From Methanomicrobiaceae archaeon (GTDB lineage Archaea; Halobacteriota; Methanomicrobia; Methanomicrobiales; Methanomicrobiaceae): 64,000 nt of DNA. Both the position numbers and the translations under genes were made by a program. Below the pieces are notes generated by a model. It was not told the DNA's origin, did no database searches, and worked only from the letters and a program-made list of their open reading frames with translations. Positions 8,623 to 17,533 of this stretch are shown piece by piece. Positions within the stretch are counted from its first letter, which is position 1. Every line of letters starts with the position of its first letter. The stretch spans positions 1-64,000 of the forward strand of contig JAFGKW010000046.1 of NCBI GenBank assembly GCA_016928355.1. Direction: 5' to 3'.

Positions 8623-9315
8623 ATGAAAAAAGATGATGCTGTATCGCCTGTTGTCGGTGTAATGCTGATGCTTGTGGTAACAATTATTATTGCGGCAGTT
8701 GTCAGTGCTTTTGCCGGAGGACTCGCTTCTTCGGAACAAAAGGCGCCGACACTTGCAATGGAGACAAAGATTACGAATACGGGTTACTATTACGGGAGTC
8801 ACATGATTATGAATGTCATCGCAGCAAGTGAACCGATTCCAGGCAGTGACGTAAAGATAGTAACTACATGGAGAGCAAGCAATGGTGTAAAAAACACATC
8901 AACCGTTCTCCCAGATGTGGCCAACACAAATTATGGAACCACAATCCTGGTAGCCCCGTGGGGATACGGGCCGGGAATTGAAGAATTTGGAATGTACAAC
9001 ACCAAGACAGTTGAACAGAATTTCGGAAACTACACACTTACCGCCGGTACATCCATGCGTGCATATCCTTCCGGTGCATGGGGGCCAACAAGTGATCCGG
9101 AAACCTACGGAGGATACGGCCCCGGCCCTGATCCTACTTATGAATACGTAACAGGTGAAGGCTATGTTATTGGCCAGGATTGTGATGGTATGCAGGCTTT
9201 ACTGGGTATTGACTGGAATAACCTCCACGATGGTGATGTCGTGAATGTACAGGTAATTCACACTCCTTCAGGAAAGAAGATTTATAATGAAGATGTCGTT
9301 GTCAGAGGTGGATAA
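8623..9315 (+). CDS. Archaeal type IV pilin (DUF1628/Pilin_N)
   Basis: Secreted pilin-like subunit of 230 residues. The N-terminus MKKDDAVSPVVGVMLMLV is a class III signal peptide: short charged leader, prepilin-peptidase site before AVSPVVG, then a hydrophobic helix of about 22 residues that forms the filament core. The remaining 190 residues are polar, rich in Gly, Tyr, Thr and Pro, as expected for a surface-exposed pilin head. GAGGATTAAA precedes the ATG. The next gene has a nearly identical N-terminus and follows after 1 base, so the two form a small pilin operon, probably encoding two subunits of the same adhesion pilus or pseudopilus. No prepilin peptidase or pilus ATPase is nearby. Confidence 0.88.
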   Translation: MKKDDAVSPVVGVMLMLVVTIIIAAVVSAFAGGLASSEQKAPTLAMETKITNTGYYYGSHMIMNVIAASEPIPGSDVKIVTTWRASNGVKNTSTVLPDVANTNYGTTILVAPWGYGPGIEEFGMYNTKTVEQNFGNYTLTAGTSMRAYPSGAWGPTSDPETYGGYGPGPDPTYEYVTGEGYVIGQDCDGMQALLGIDWNNLHDGDVVNVQVIHTPSGKKIYNEDVVVRGG

Positions 9316-9316
9316 A

Positions 9317-9880
9317 ATGAGAGCTAAATCCAATGAAAACGCTGTCTCACCCGTTGTTGGGGTAATGCTGATGCTGGTTGTTACAATTATTATAGCAGCC
9401 GTAGTCAGTGGCTTTGCAGGAGGACTGACAGGTTCCCAGACCACTACTCCGGTAGTGTCACTGCAGGCAGAGTACAGTATTCAGGACGGAATGTCTATCT
9501 GGCATAACGGGGGGGATACACTTACCATAGGGGAGTTCAGGATTCTGCTTACACCTTCGGCAAACTTTGACAGTATAGAATCAGATGCATATGTCAGTGA
9601 GATCAGTCAGCTGCTTATTGAAGACGGATCAGGGACATTCTGGTATGATTACAAAGGAGGAAGAGAGGTTCCAAGATTTGCAGCAGGAGATGTTGCATAC
9701 ATCAATACTACAAACTGTTATACAGAGAAACTTACACCAAGCCTTACATATGTCAGTTATGGAAAAACCTACAACAAGGGTATCAACCAGACAGAGAAGG
9801 TGGGAGCAACATTCTATCTTGATTTCGTAGCAAAAGACGGAAAGAGAATTACAAGAATGGAAGTTCCTGTCAAACCCTAA
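9317..9880 (+). CDS. Archaeal type IV pilin (DUF1628/Pilin_N), second copy
   Basis: Second pilin-like protein, 187 residues. The frame is open 30 bases further upstream, but GGTGGATAAA just before ATG 9317 and the class III signal peptide beginning MRAKSNENAVSPVVGVMLML fix the start here, one base after the upstream stop. The mature N-terminal helix (about residues 9-33) is almost identical to that of the preceding gene, also at DNA level, whereas the heads are unrelated in length and sequence. This suggests duplication followed by divergence of the exposed part. Expected location is the cell surface after processing by the archaeal prepilin peptidase. Which filament it joins is not shown by the sequence. 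Confidence 0.88.
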   Translation: MRAKSNENAVSPVVGVMLMLVVTIIIAAVVSGFAGGLTGSQTTTPVVSLQAEYSIQDGMSIWHNGGDTLTIGEFRILLTPSANFDSIESDAYVSEISQLLIEDGSGTFWYDYKGGREVPRFAAGDVAYINTTNCYTEKLTPSLTYVSYGKTYNKGINQTEKVGATFYLDFVAKDGKRITRMEVPVKP

Positions 9881-9948
9881 TCCCTTTTTTTGATTAATTC
9901 ATTCAACCTGACAGAATATTCAGAGTTTCAGTTTTCCCGGTATAAATT

Positions 9949-10692
9949 ATGAGAAATGATAAAATGATGAAAAAAAACATTTACAACGAGAAAGATCTGG
10001 CAGAAAACATCTACAATGCCATGAAAAGAATTGAAAAACTCGGCATTACCTATCCTGATGATTACTATGAAAAATTATGTGAAAGATACAGTCTCACAAA
10101 TGTTCCTTACCCTTTTATCGTCAGGCATGTAGGAAACCCCCGGATTGTTAAACATTTTTTGTATCGGGATATACTGAAATCAGGAGGAATATTTCTGGAT
10201 TATGGTTGCGGTACAGGAGATGCGATAAGACAACTTATCCGTGAAGGATATCCCCGTGAAAAGATTCATGGATTTGATGTTAATGAAGAAAGCATTATTC
10301 TTGGTGCAGATCTTTATCTCGACCACGATGAGATCGAAAGTCTGGTATCTGTTTCACCGGTTTTTGAATCAGGGCGCTTAAAATATGACATTGTCTATTC
10401 CGGCAGTGTAATACATGTAATAAAGGACGAAGATGAATTCAGAACATATCTCACAAATGCATACAATTCACTAAAAAATGGAGGTATTTTTTTCGGATCA
10501 ACCCTTGGACTTAATGATTTTCAAACAAAAAGGGAAAGGCGTGGCCCTCCACGTCTTATGCACAAAGAAAAACTTGAGTATTCACTCAGTCATACGGGTT
10601 TCAAAGAGATCAAAATCATAAATGAAAAGAGAACTGAAATTGAAAGGCCTGAATTTAATCTTTCCCTTTTTCAGTTTTCAGCCAGAAAATAA
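9949..10692 (+). CDS. Class I SAM-dependent methyltransferase
   Basis: Cytosolic methyltransferase of 247 residues. Motif I is clear: FLDYGCGTGDAIRQL, followed by the acidic end of strand 2 in IHGFDVNEESI and by a post-I region with DIVYSGSVIHVIKDEDEF and LKNGGIFFGSTLG. The C-terminal SLFQFSARK ends the last strand. The N-terminal 70 residues form a helical lid with a Tyr-rich segment. Starts at 9949, 9964 or 9967 are all possible because no strong ribosome binding site is present. Substrate unknown; small-molecule methylation is the general expectation. It follows the pilins by about 70 bases and may be transcribed alone. Confidence 0.8.
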   Translation: MRNDKMMKKNIYNEKDLAENIYNAMKRIEKLGITYPDDYYEKLCERYSLTNVPYPFIVRHVGNPRIVKHFLYRDILKSGGIFLDYGCGTGDAIRQLIREGYPREKIHGFDVNEESIILGADLYLDHDEIESLVSVSPVFESGRLKYDIVYSGSVIHVIKDEDEFRTYLTNAYNSLKNGGIFFGSTLGLNDFQTKRERRGPPRLMHKEKLEYSLSHTGFKEIKIINEKRTEIERPEFNLSLFQFSARK

Positions 10693-10762
10693 AAAACAGT
10701 TTATATAAATGAATAATTATGGCAATATATAGTGACGTGCAACTGGTTTACAGGCATAATAT

Positions 10763-10782
10763 TACAAATTAAAATAATTTAA
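10763..10782 (+). promoter_or_regulatory. TACAAATTA box plus TATA-like element (fourth copy)
   Basis: TACAAATTA (10763-10771) is followed after 6 bases by TTTAA (10778-10782). This is the same arrangement as at cobN, the PGF-CTERM gene and the ABC exporter, but no long gene follows. It predicts a transcript starting near 10808. Confidence 0.4.
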
Positions 10783-10807
10783 ATAATAAGTGTTACAAAA
10801 GTAAATT

Positions 10808-10918
10808 TGTGTAAACCAGAGGAGGTGAAATCCAGCCCTGTTAAACTGATGAATTTCTACAATAATAAAAAACCGTGAAAAAATCCAAATCTTTGGATTG
10901 CCTCAAAACAGATTTTTT
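10808..10918 (+). ncRNA. Candidate small transcript, possibly encoding a 17-residue peptide
   Basis: If the promoter-like unit at 10763-10782 is active, RNA would begin near 10808 and run to the hairpin AATCCAAA-TC-TTTGGATT (10882-10899), which is followed by a TTTTTT run. Within it GTG at 10825 opens a 17-codon frame (MKSSPVKLMNFYNNKKP) ending with TGA at 10878. The GTG lies inside the GGAGGTGA sequence itself, so ribosome entry is doubtful. Whether this is a regulatory RNA, a leader or nothing cannot be told from the sequence. Confidence 0.25.
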
Positions 10919-11014
10919 CGCATAAGAGAAAAGACGAAACCAGATCCAGAAAAAACCAGCACCAAATCTAAGAATCAAAATCACCAAAGGGATGCGTTAA
11001 ACAGACCACATAAA

Positions 11015-12034
11015 TTACTCATCCTCCAAATACCAATAATCCCCGATTTTTTCACCGGTGATCGTTGCCCTGAAAGGGTGACTCCGGTGATTATTATAAC
11101 TGGTCAGGACAGTTGCAGGATAACGGTTAGCATAGCAGTATGAGCAAAGATGCATGCATGTATTATACTGCCCGATATCGGTGCTGCGGATACATCCGCA
11201 AAGAGGCCGCTGTCCTGGATCCTTTCCCTGATTCTTATCGATATATCGAAGCAGATCAGGATCATCCCCCGATATCCTCATAATCAGATCAGGATCAATA
11301 CACCTGTTTCCGGAAATCCCGTATCCGGAGAGATCAACCTCTTCTGCACAGGTGGAAACCGTGATTCCCCACCTGGAGGCCAGCCCCTGCAGACCAGAGG
11401 CAAATTCATCAATCTCGTCAACGGTAAACTCCCGAATCCCCTCTAACCCTGTACGACCGAGGTTCATCTTTACGCTTTTATAGAGATCGATGAAGCTGAT
11501 CACCAGTTTTTCGGTATAAGGATGAATCTCTTCACCAATCACCTCAACCCGTGACAGGAGCGTATCAATGCATATCGTATCGGATAGTACAAGTGGATCG
11601 AAGCGCCATATGACCCTCTCACTCCCGGAAATATCAGATAGTCTTTTAAATGAGTCAATTCTCTCACCAAGCGGAGGAACGTTTCTCTCCAGACCTTCCT
11701 TTTCATAATCATTCAGAGTGTACTGAAAATAGTAACCATGTCCTCTTTCCTCAAGCAGCTCCAGTTTGTCGATGATGGGAGACGGATTCTTCGTCCAGAA
11801 TACCACGAACCTGGTATTACGAAAATCTACACGTAAAGGGCGTCCGGAATAGGGATTTATTTTGATACACCAGCCCCTCGAGAGGCGATGGAAGAACCAG
11901 TCTGAATAAAAAGCAGGAATATCTGTCGCACGGCTCACTGAGAGGATTGACGGCCTTATGATCTTTATATTATTTTCATTATCTGCAGAACTTTCGCCGG
12001 GAAATAATTTTGACTGGACACTTTTTCCTGTCAT
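11015..12034 (-). CDS. DUF1848 family radical-SAM-like protein
   Basis: Protein of 339 residues matching the DUF1848 family. The N-terminal part reads ILSVSRATDIPAFYSDWFFHRL with INPYSGRPLRVDFRNTRFVVFWTKNP, a family hallmark, followed by a TIM-barrel-like pattern of strands (YYFQYTLNDYE, RVIWRFDPLVLSD). Near the C-terminus is a cysteine group, CGCIRSTDIGQYNTCMHLCSYCYAN, shown here in pieces: CGC, then CMHLCSYC. These probably bind an iron-sulfur cluster. The family is related to radical SAM and spore-photoproduct-lyase-like proteins, but no biochemical role is established. It lies alone, transcribed on the minus strand, with a 34-base gap from the sepS stop. Confidence 0.85.
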   Translation of the reverse strand: MTGKSVQSKLFPGESSADNENNIKIIRPSILSVSRATDIPAFYSDWFFHRLSRGWCIKINPYSGRPLRVDFRNTRFVVFWTKNPSPIIDKLELLEERGHGYYFQYTLNDYEKEGLERNVPPLGERIDSFKRLSDISGSERVIWRFDPLVLSDTICIDTLLSRVEVIGEEIHPYTEKLVISFIDLYKSVKMNLGRTGLEGIREFTVDEIDEFASGLQGLASRWGITVSTCAEEVDLSGYGISGNRCIDPDLIMRISGDDPDLLRYIDKNQGKDPGQRPLCGCIRSTDIGQYNTCMHLCSYCYANRYPATVLTSYNNHRSHPFRATITGEKIGDYWYLEDE

Positions 12035-12068
12035 TTGAAAATTGAGTATTTATCAGGATACAGAGATT

Positions 12069-13652
12069 CTACTCAATCTCCCACCGGACTGCCGTAAAGA
12101 CCGGCCCCCTAAGATCAAGCTTCTTGTTGTTGTCGGTGATATACCTCATCGCCCATGGCTCGATTGCGATATTCACATCCGACGGAACCTTCGCCATCTT
12201 GAAGTGAACCTCCCCGCTCTCGCCTGTCATTAAGCCCTCCTCGACCCTTGCGGCAGCGAGATTTGCAATCGCATCAAGATAGGAAACCCCGGCACTGACT
12301 CCCTTGTCCCTGACCTTTTTGAAGTTCTTCGTATCCGGAACACCGAGGATCTTCCCTTCGGATACGAACACATCATTCACGGCAGCCGGTCCAAGCAGTT
12401 TCGAGTTCTCCTCTGCCTCGAATACATAGACCCTGACCTTCCGCCCGCCATACTCATCAGACTCGTATACGAGAAATTCACAGGGGCTCTCTGCATCCCC
12501 GTTCTCCATGGCGGTCTTCACAATCGCAGCCGCGATATCAGCACCGGCTTCGGTCTTCGGTTCCTCCCTGAGAGATATTCCTCTCACAAGCTCAAGATCG
12601 GAGAACTGTGGAGGATACATCTGTGGATATGTAAGAACCCTGACATCCTCAGCCTCGTACTCGACCATGGCGAGTCTCTCGACACCCATACCAAGATTCA
12701 TCACAGGGACCCCGACACCGTAAGCAGCGAGTGCATAAGGGCTGTACATACCGAAGGTTGCAACCTCCACCCAGCCATGAACAGGATGCTTTGCATAGAC
12801 CTCGGTCTGGGTATCAGGAATATAGTATTTGGAGCGTTTCTCATCCGGACGGAACTCGAAGTCGGTAAAACCGAATGCCGAGAGGAGTTCTGCTGCAACT
12901 GCTTTCCCGTCCTCTACCGTCACATCCCCGCCTGCGATGATACATGATGCCGAATGATAAGTCATAAGCCTCGTCGGACCCTCCTCCTGCTCGCGCCTGA
13001 AACACCTGTCAATCGAGAACTGCTTTATCGGAAGCGGCTGCCGGTCCCACATCTCCCCAAGTGAGATGAACCAGCCTGATGTCATATGGGAACGGAGCGT
13101 CGTCCGTGAGGATTCAGGGGAAAGCTCACGGAACTCCGGAAAAACTTCATCCATTATCCTGACGACCATCCCGTCATCGGCGGAAAGAACGGATGCAAGC
13201 TCATGAGTAAGTTCGTCGCCGTCGACCTCGGACTTCTTGTAGGCATGAAGCGTCTTCCTGAGCGATTCCTCCTCCTCAGCTGAAAGCTCCCTTCCAAGGA
13301 TTTTATTTATTTCGCCGATCTGTTTCTTCCCTATCCCTACGTTGGGGCGTGGAAGGCCGCCGAGATAGAACACCCTGTCGAGAACCGCTGATGCCTCAGG
13401 GCCGAACTGGCGGTAGACATCCTGCTCCTCGATAAATACGGGGACACGGGCTTCGTCGAAACCCATCTTCAGGTAGGCGTCCCTTAACCTCTGGATAGTT
13501 TCTGAAATGGGGTGGGGTTTTGCCAGCCGGGAGATATTTCTCGGGTACCTCTTCGAAAAGACCGGGTTTGGCAGGACCTCCGCTCCCGCGTGCCAGGCCG
13601 CTTCAAAGTCCTTCTTTGCCAGTTCTGCGAATTTTTTGGAATCAAATCTCAT
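12069..13652 (-). CDS. sepS: O-phosphoseryl-tRNA(Cys) synthetase (SepRS)
   Basis: Class II aminoacyl-tRNA synthetase that charges tRNA-Cys with O-phosphoserine. SepCysS then converts Sep-tRNA to Cys-tRNA, the indirect cysteine route of most methanogens. Visible are class II motif 2 ([20 protein letters not shown]), motif 3 ([11 protein letters not shown]) and the N-terminal block [18 protein letters not shown]. The length (527 residues) is normal. The frame extends upstream, but ATG 13652 follows the taw1 TGA by one base and gives the family N-terminus. It is the last gene of a translation-related run prf1-argS-taw1-sepS. The partner sepcysS gene is not in the window, nor is a canonical cysS. 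Confidence 0.95.
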   Translation of the reverse strand: MRFDSKKFAELAKKDFEAAWHAGAEVLPNPVFSKRYPRNISRLAKPHPISETIQRLRDAYLKMGFDEARVPVFIEEQDVYRQFGPEASAVLDRVFYLGGLPRPNVGIGKKQIGEINKILGRELSAEEEESLRKTLHAYKKSEVDGDELTHELASVLSADDGMVVRIMDEVFPEFRELSPESSRTTLRSHMTSGWFISLGEMWDRQPLPIKQFSIDRCFRREQEEGPTRLMTYHSASCIIAGGDVTVEDGKAVAAELLSAFGFTDFEFRPDEKRSKYYIPDTQTEVYAKHPVHGWVEVATFGMYSPYALAAYGVGVPVMNLGMGVERLAMVEYEAEDVRVLTYPQMYPPQFSDLELVRGISLREEPKTEAGADIAAAIVKTAMENGDAESPCEFLVYESDEYGGRKVRVYVFEAEENSKLLGPAAVNDVFVSEGKILGVPDTKNFKKVRDKGVSAGVSYLDAIANLAAARVEEGLMTGESGEVHFKMAKVPSDVNIAIEPWAMRYITDNNKKLDLRGPVFTAVRWEIE

Positions 13653-13653
13653 A

Positions 13654-14553
13654 TCAACGACGCTCCATGCATACAACCCTCGAGATCGGGCTCTCATCAG
13701 TTATCTTATAATCACAATATTTTGAAATTTCAAGTGCAAAATCCCGGACTTCCGGGTGCTCGGGCATATTTTCCCTCTGAAGCCGGAATCTGCTATAACC
13801 AAGGTACATATAGCCTTTAACCTCAATAAAGGAGGCGCCTGAATCCTGGTACATCGCGGCATAGTTCTCCGGCAGGAAATCGTTTATCCCCTTAACAACA
13901 GTCGTCCTCACTGCCGAGCGCCTCTCCCCGAGAAGGGACAGGCTCTTTTGGATGTTATCCCAGTAATCCTCCTCAGGCCTGCAGATCTTCAGGTATGTCT
14001 CCCTGTCGGGTGCATCGAGGGATATATAGGTCTGGTACGGGTGGCATCTTTCGATCATCTCAGGTCTTGTTCCGTTTGAGACAAGAAATGTAGTATTGCC
14101 CGCTTCATTCAGCATATTGATCAATTCCGGAAGTTTGGAATAGAGAGTTGGCTCTCCAGAGAGTGATATTGCAATCATATTCGGGGAGAGGGCCTCTTCC
14201 CAGAGAGCAGGATCGGTTTTGCTCATGTCGGCAGACGGGTTGTAACCTGCAAGAGCCTTCTTCTGGAGAGGAGGGATCCGTTTTAAAATGACCTCCGGAA
14301 GGCACTCCTCTGATTCCACGACCTCATGCTCCATCGATCTCCAGCAGAAGAGACAGTTCTGGTTGCATTTAAGGGTAGGCGTCATCTGGACGCACCTGTG
14401 GCTGGATATGCCATAGAATTTATTCTTATAGCACATGTCGCCACCGCGAAGAGCACGCTTGTTCCACATGCAGGGCTTCAGCGCCGCCGACGATTCCTTT
14501 GAAAAAAAGAGATAACCCTGTTTCCTCAGGGCCTTACATGCTTCGGACTGCAT
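13654..14553 (-). CDS. taw1: tRNA 4-demethylwyosine synthase (TYW1/Taw1)
   Basis: Radical SAM enzyme that condenses pyruvate with N1-methylguanosine-37 of tRNA-Phe to form the tricyclic 4-demethylwyosine. The radical SAM cluster motif is CNQNCLFC (Cys 63, 67, 70), and three N-terminal cysteines (about 28, 41 and 54, in [20 protein letters not shown]) match the auxiliary cluster of archaeal Taw1. Further family blocks are [19 protein letters not shown] and YISLDAPD. Length of 299 residues is typical. The start overlaps the 3' end of argS by 20 bases, and sepS follows after one base, so it is embedded in a translation operon. Confidence 0.95.
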   Translation of the reverse strand: MQSEACKALRKQGYLFFSKESSAALKPCMWNKRALRGGDMCYKNKFYGISSHRCVQMTPTLKCNQNCLFCWRSMEHEVVESEECLPEVILKRIPPLQKKALAGYNPSADMSKTDPALWEEALSPNMIAISLSGEPTLYSKLPELINMLNEAGNTTFLVSNGTRPEMIERCHPYQTYISLDAPDRETYLKICRPEEDYWDNIQKSLSLLGERRSAVRTTVVKGINDFLPENYAAMYQDSGASFIEVKGYMYLGYSRFRLQRENMPEHPEVRDFALEISKYCDYKITDESPISRVVCMERR

Positions 14554-16198
14554 CTATACCAAGTGTTTCAAGGGCTTCCTTCAGTGTGTTCTGTGCCGCC
14601 TTTACCAGTGTAAGCCTTGAATTCCTGAGATCGCCTTCAACCTTAAGCACAGGGTCAAAACGATAGAAGGTATTGAAGAGATCAGCAAGCTCCCTTGCAT
14701 AGATTGCAAGAACATGCGGGCGAAGCTCTCTTGATACATCATCGATAATCTTCGGGAAGAGGGCAATGTGCTTGACAAGAGCAACCTCATATTCGCTCTC
14801 CGCACTGTAAGACTCATTGAATTCACCGGCCTTCGCGAGGATAGAACAGGCCCTTGCATGAGCATACTGGATATATGGTGCACTCTGCTTCTCGAAGTCG
14901 AGTGCCTCCTTCCAGTCAAAGACAGTTGCCTTATCCGGCGAGACCCTGACAATATCGAACCTGATTGCACCTGTTGCAACCGATCTTGCGATTGACTCCT
15001 TTTCATCAGACGGAAGTTCGGGCCTCCTTTCCTCCACCTCATCGAGCGCTTTCTTGAAGACCTCCTCCATGAGATCATCGGTTGAGATAAACTTGCCTGC
15101 CCTTGTGCTCATCGAACCCTCGGGGAGGGATACGAACTCAAAGAATACTATTTCAGGGGGCTTATCCCCAAGAAGCTGCATGGTCGCCTGAAGCTGGCGC
15201 CCGATAAGCTTGTGATCGGCGCCAAGAACATTGATTATCCTGTCGAAGTTGTCGCTCTTCCACTCATGATATGCCAGATCACGAGCTGCGTAGACCGATG
15301 TTCCATCAGACCTCCGGAGAACATACTCCTTCTCAAAACCGAATGCAGTAAGGTCAAGTGAGAGAGTCTCGTCCTGTTTCGCCTCCGGCATTGCCTCGAG
15401 CCTGTGGAGAACATTATACATCAGGCCGCTTTTGACGAAATCACTCTCAAAGATGAACCTGTTGTGCCTGACATTGAGATCCAGAAGAGTCTCCTTTATC
15501 CCGCCGACGCACATTGAAACAGCCTCCCTGAACTTTCTCACCATCTCCGGATCACCGCTCTCGATTAACGACATCCTCCGGTCGATCTCGGCCTTTATCG
15601 ACTCATCAGCCTCTATTGCACGGTTAGCAGCGACATATACACGGGCGACGTAATGGTCGTCCTTCTCACCCTCATTTTGAGACAGATCAATATTGTCAAA
15701 ACCCCATGATACAATCGCAATCTGGCGGCCCATGTCGTTGACATAATATTCCACCTCAAGGCTGCATCCGGCTTTCCTGAGAACTCTTGAAAGCGTATCA
15801 CCAATTACCGAATTTCGAATATGCCCGACATGCAGCGGCCCGTTGGGATTCGCACTTGTATGTTCTATACAGGTCCTACCGGTCTTTGCAGGGAAAGAGC
15901 CGTAGCCCTCTTTAAGAGCCTCGCCAATAACGCCCTTCAGGTATTCCTCCCCAAATATGAAATTAAGATACGGGCCCTTCACCTCAACGGTGATCCCTTC
16001 TTTTTCGAGCACTCCGGAGATCTCAGACGCAACCTCCGACGCCACTGAAGCCGGGTTCATCTTCCTTTTCTTTGCAAGGCTGAAAGCAACGGTCGATGCA
16101 AGGTCTGCATGATCCCCGCCATCGACTATCAGAACATTCTCTTCACCGGTCGCCTTTACCAGAGCTTCCTCAACAAGGGCATAGGTATTAAAAAACAT
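14534..16198 (-). CDS. argS: Arginyl-tRNA synthetase
   Basis: Class I synthetase that charges tRNA-Arg. The HIGH motif appears as LHVGHIRNS within NPNGPLHVGHIRNSVIG, preceded by the ArgS-specific N-terminal tRNA-binding domain. The KMSKS loop is of the degenerate archaeal form (MSTRAGKF). The C-terminal anticodon-binding helices follow (SAPYIQYAHARACSIL, and the end LFNTFYRFDPV). Length of 554 residues is normal. It lies 17 bases downstream of prf1 and overlaps taw1 by 20 bases, so the four translation genes are almost surely one transcript. Confidence 0.96.
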   Translation of the reverse strand: MFFNTYALVEEALVKATGEENVLIVDGGDHADLASTVAFSLAKKRKMNPASVASEVASEISGVLEKEGITVEVKGPYLNFIFGEEYLKGVIGEALKEGYGSFPAKTGRTCIEHTSANPNGPLHVGHIRNSVIGDTLSRVLRKAGCSLEVEYYVNDMGRQIAIVSWGFDNIDLSQNEGEKDDHYVARVYVAANRAIEADESIKAEIDRRMSLIESGDPEMVRKFREAVSMCVGGIKETLLDLNVRHNRFIFESDFVKSGLMYNVLHRLEAMPEAKQDETLSLDLTAFGFEKEYVLRRSDGTSVYAARDLAYHEWKSDNFDRIINVLGADHKLIGRQLQATMQLLGDKPPEIVFFEFVSLPEGSMSTRAGKFISTDDLMEEVFKKALDEVEERRPELPSDEKESIARSVATGAIRFDIVRVSPDKATVFDWKEALDFEKQSAPYIQYAHARACSILAKAGEFNESYSAESEYEVALVKHIALFPKIIDDVSRELRPHVLAIYARELADLFNTFYRFDPVLKVEGDLRNSRLTLVKAAQNTLKEALETLGIDAVRSM

Positions 16199-16215
16199 AA
16201 TATATTCTCCTGAAT

Positions 16216-17487
16216 CTAGTATCCGGTCCTGTATCTCAGGATTGCAGCAATTCCTCCGAATGCATTGAAGAGCATCGCGCCCTCCTCAAAGTCATCGGAT
16301 ATTATCATAACCGAGGTAGAGCTTGAATCTGCAAGATCTGTCAGTTCATCGACAATATCAACTTCTTCATCCATGTAAACAGGAGCCGTACATTTAGGGC
16401 ATATCCCGAATTCGATGTCGGACATCTTCTTTCCAGGTTCGACCTGAACGGTCTCTTCACGCTGGTAGTCACAGCTCTGGCATTTGAGCCTGAGCCTCGA
16501 CTTCCTGAGGTTTCCCGAAAGAATGAGAGTATCAACAGCACCGATCTCAAGGTTCTTCCTCACACTCTCCTCACCGTATGATGAGAGTCCGTCATCCTTC
16601 ACAAGCTCCTTGAAGAATCGATCCATAATGACTTTCTCCTTCATCACCTCGACGCCGCGGAGTGCATCGCTTGCATTATCAACCAGTTCTGCAAGGCCGC
16701 TCTCGTTAGTATAGGCAACATCAAAGAGACCGATTACCCTCTTCTTTAACTCGTGATGAAGGAAGTCCCCATCATAGAACTCCTCCTTTGTAGGTGTCGG
16801 ACCGCCGATAAGAACCCCCTTGAAGCGTTCAAAGAATTCGGGCTCTGCAAGGAATATCTCACTTGCACGATCTCCGACCTTCTTGTAATATTCATTAATT
16901 GCAATAAGGCGGAGACGCTGGAAACGCATAGCTGACTGACCACCTTTCCTTTGTTTGCCGGGGACAGTCGAGGTTACACCGGATACAGGCTCAATTCTGT
17001 TACCTCTGAGAAATCCGATATAGGATTCACGCCTGTCGATTACGAGAAGTCCATAAACCTCCTTTTCGACAAGCATCTGTTTTAAGGGTTCAAGCTCGAA
17101 CTTTGAGGAGCACCTGTACATATACAGATTGACGACATCGGGCGGTTCGATGATAACGCAGTCAAGGTCGGTCTTGTCACCTCCAACCTTTACACTTCCA
17201 CAGAAGATCGCAATTCCGTTCTCCGGGGGTTTGTTGTAGTATTTTAATCTGGAAAGTATCGATGAGATGGCACTCTGGACGTTTGTTCTTGTCTGCTTGC
17301 TCTTGATGTTTGCACACTGCCCGAACTCGTCCCTGAGTTGTGCCGTTACATCATATATCTGCTTGTCAGGGGGGATATAGATTGTAATAAGTTCGGTTCC
17401 GCTTCCTTCTTTTTCGGCAAGCTTCTCAAGCGTCTTTTTAAATTCATAACGCTTCCTTGCACTGTCCATCTCAACTTCTTCTGCCAT
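16216..17487 (-). CDS. prf1: Peptide chain release factor aRF1
   Basis: Archaeal class 1 release factor that reads all three stop codons and triggers peptide release. Stop-codon recognition uses the NIKS loop (residues about 60-63), and the GGQ loop is visible as KQRKGGQSAMRFQRLR. The C-terminal domain keeps zinc-ribbon cysteines (CQSCDY and CPKC), as in many archaea. The 423-residue length fits the family. It is the first gene of the prf1-argS-taw1-sepS group, with about 45 bases between it and the preceding hydrolase 3' side, which belongs to the next downstream unit on the same strand. Confidence 0.96.
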   Translation of the reverse strand: MAEEVEMDSARKRYEFKKTLEKLAEKEGSGTELITIYIPPDKQIYDVTAQLRDEFGQCANIKSKQTRTNVQSAISSILSRLKYYNKPPENGIAIFCGSVKVGGDKTDLDCVIIEPPDVVNLYMYRCSSKFELEPLKQMLVEKEVYGLLVIDRRESYIGFLRGNRIEPVSGVTSTVPGKQRKGGQSAMRFQRLRLIAINEYYKKVGDRASEIFLAEPEFFERFKGVLIGGPTPTKEEFYDGDFLHHELKKRVIGLFDVAYTNESGLAELVDNASDALRGVEVMKEKVIMDRFFKELVKDDGLSSYGEESVRKNLEIGAVDTLILSGNLRKSRLRLKCQSCDYQREETVQVEPGKKMSDIEFGICPKCTAPVYMDEEVDIVDELTDLADSSSTSVMIISDDFEEGAMLFNAFGGIAAILRYRTGY

Positions 17488-17533
17488 TGTGCCACCAGTT
17501 ATAAAACTTTAGTATAATTCGTTCTGTCCTGCA

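Larger units (their letters stand above)
10693..11014 (+). other. Gene-poor 322-base region with inverted repeats and a candidate small transcript
   Basis: Between the methyltransferase (plus) and the DUF1848 gene (minus) there is no long reading frame. Contents in order: a TATA-like TTTATATAA near 10701; a 10-base perfect inverted repeat CTGGTTTACA (10743-10752) and TGTAAACCAG (10810-10819); inside it a TACAAATTA-N6-TTTAA promoter-like unit; GGAGGTG at 10821-10827; and a short hairpin with T-run at 10882-10918. Confidence 0.6.

Noticed and set aside
6603-10692. Prophage or integrated element around the exporter and pilins
   Set aside because: No integrase, tRNA target, terminase or attachment repeats are visible; AT-rich gaps alone are not evidence.
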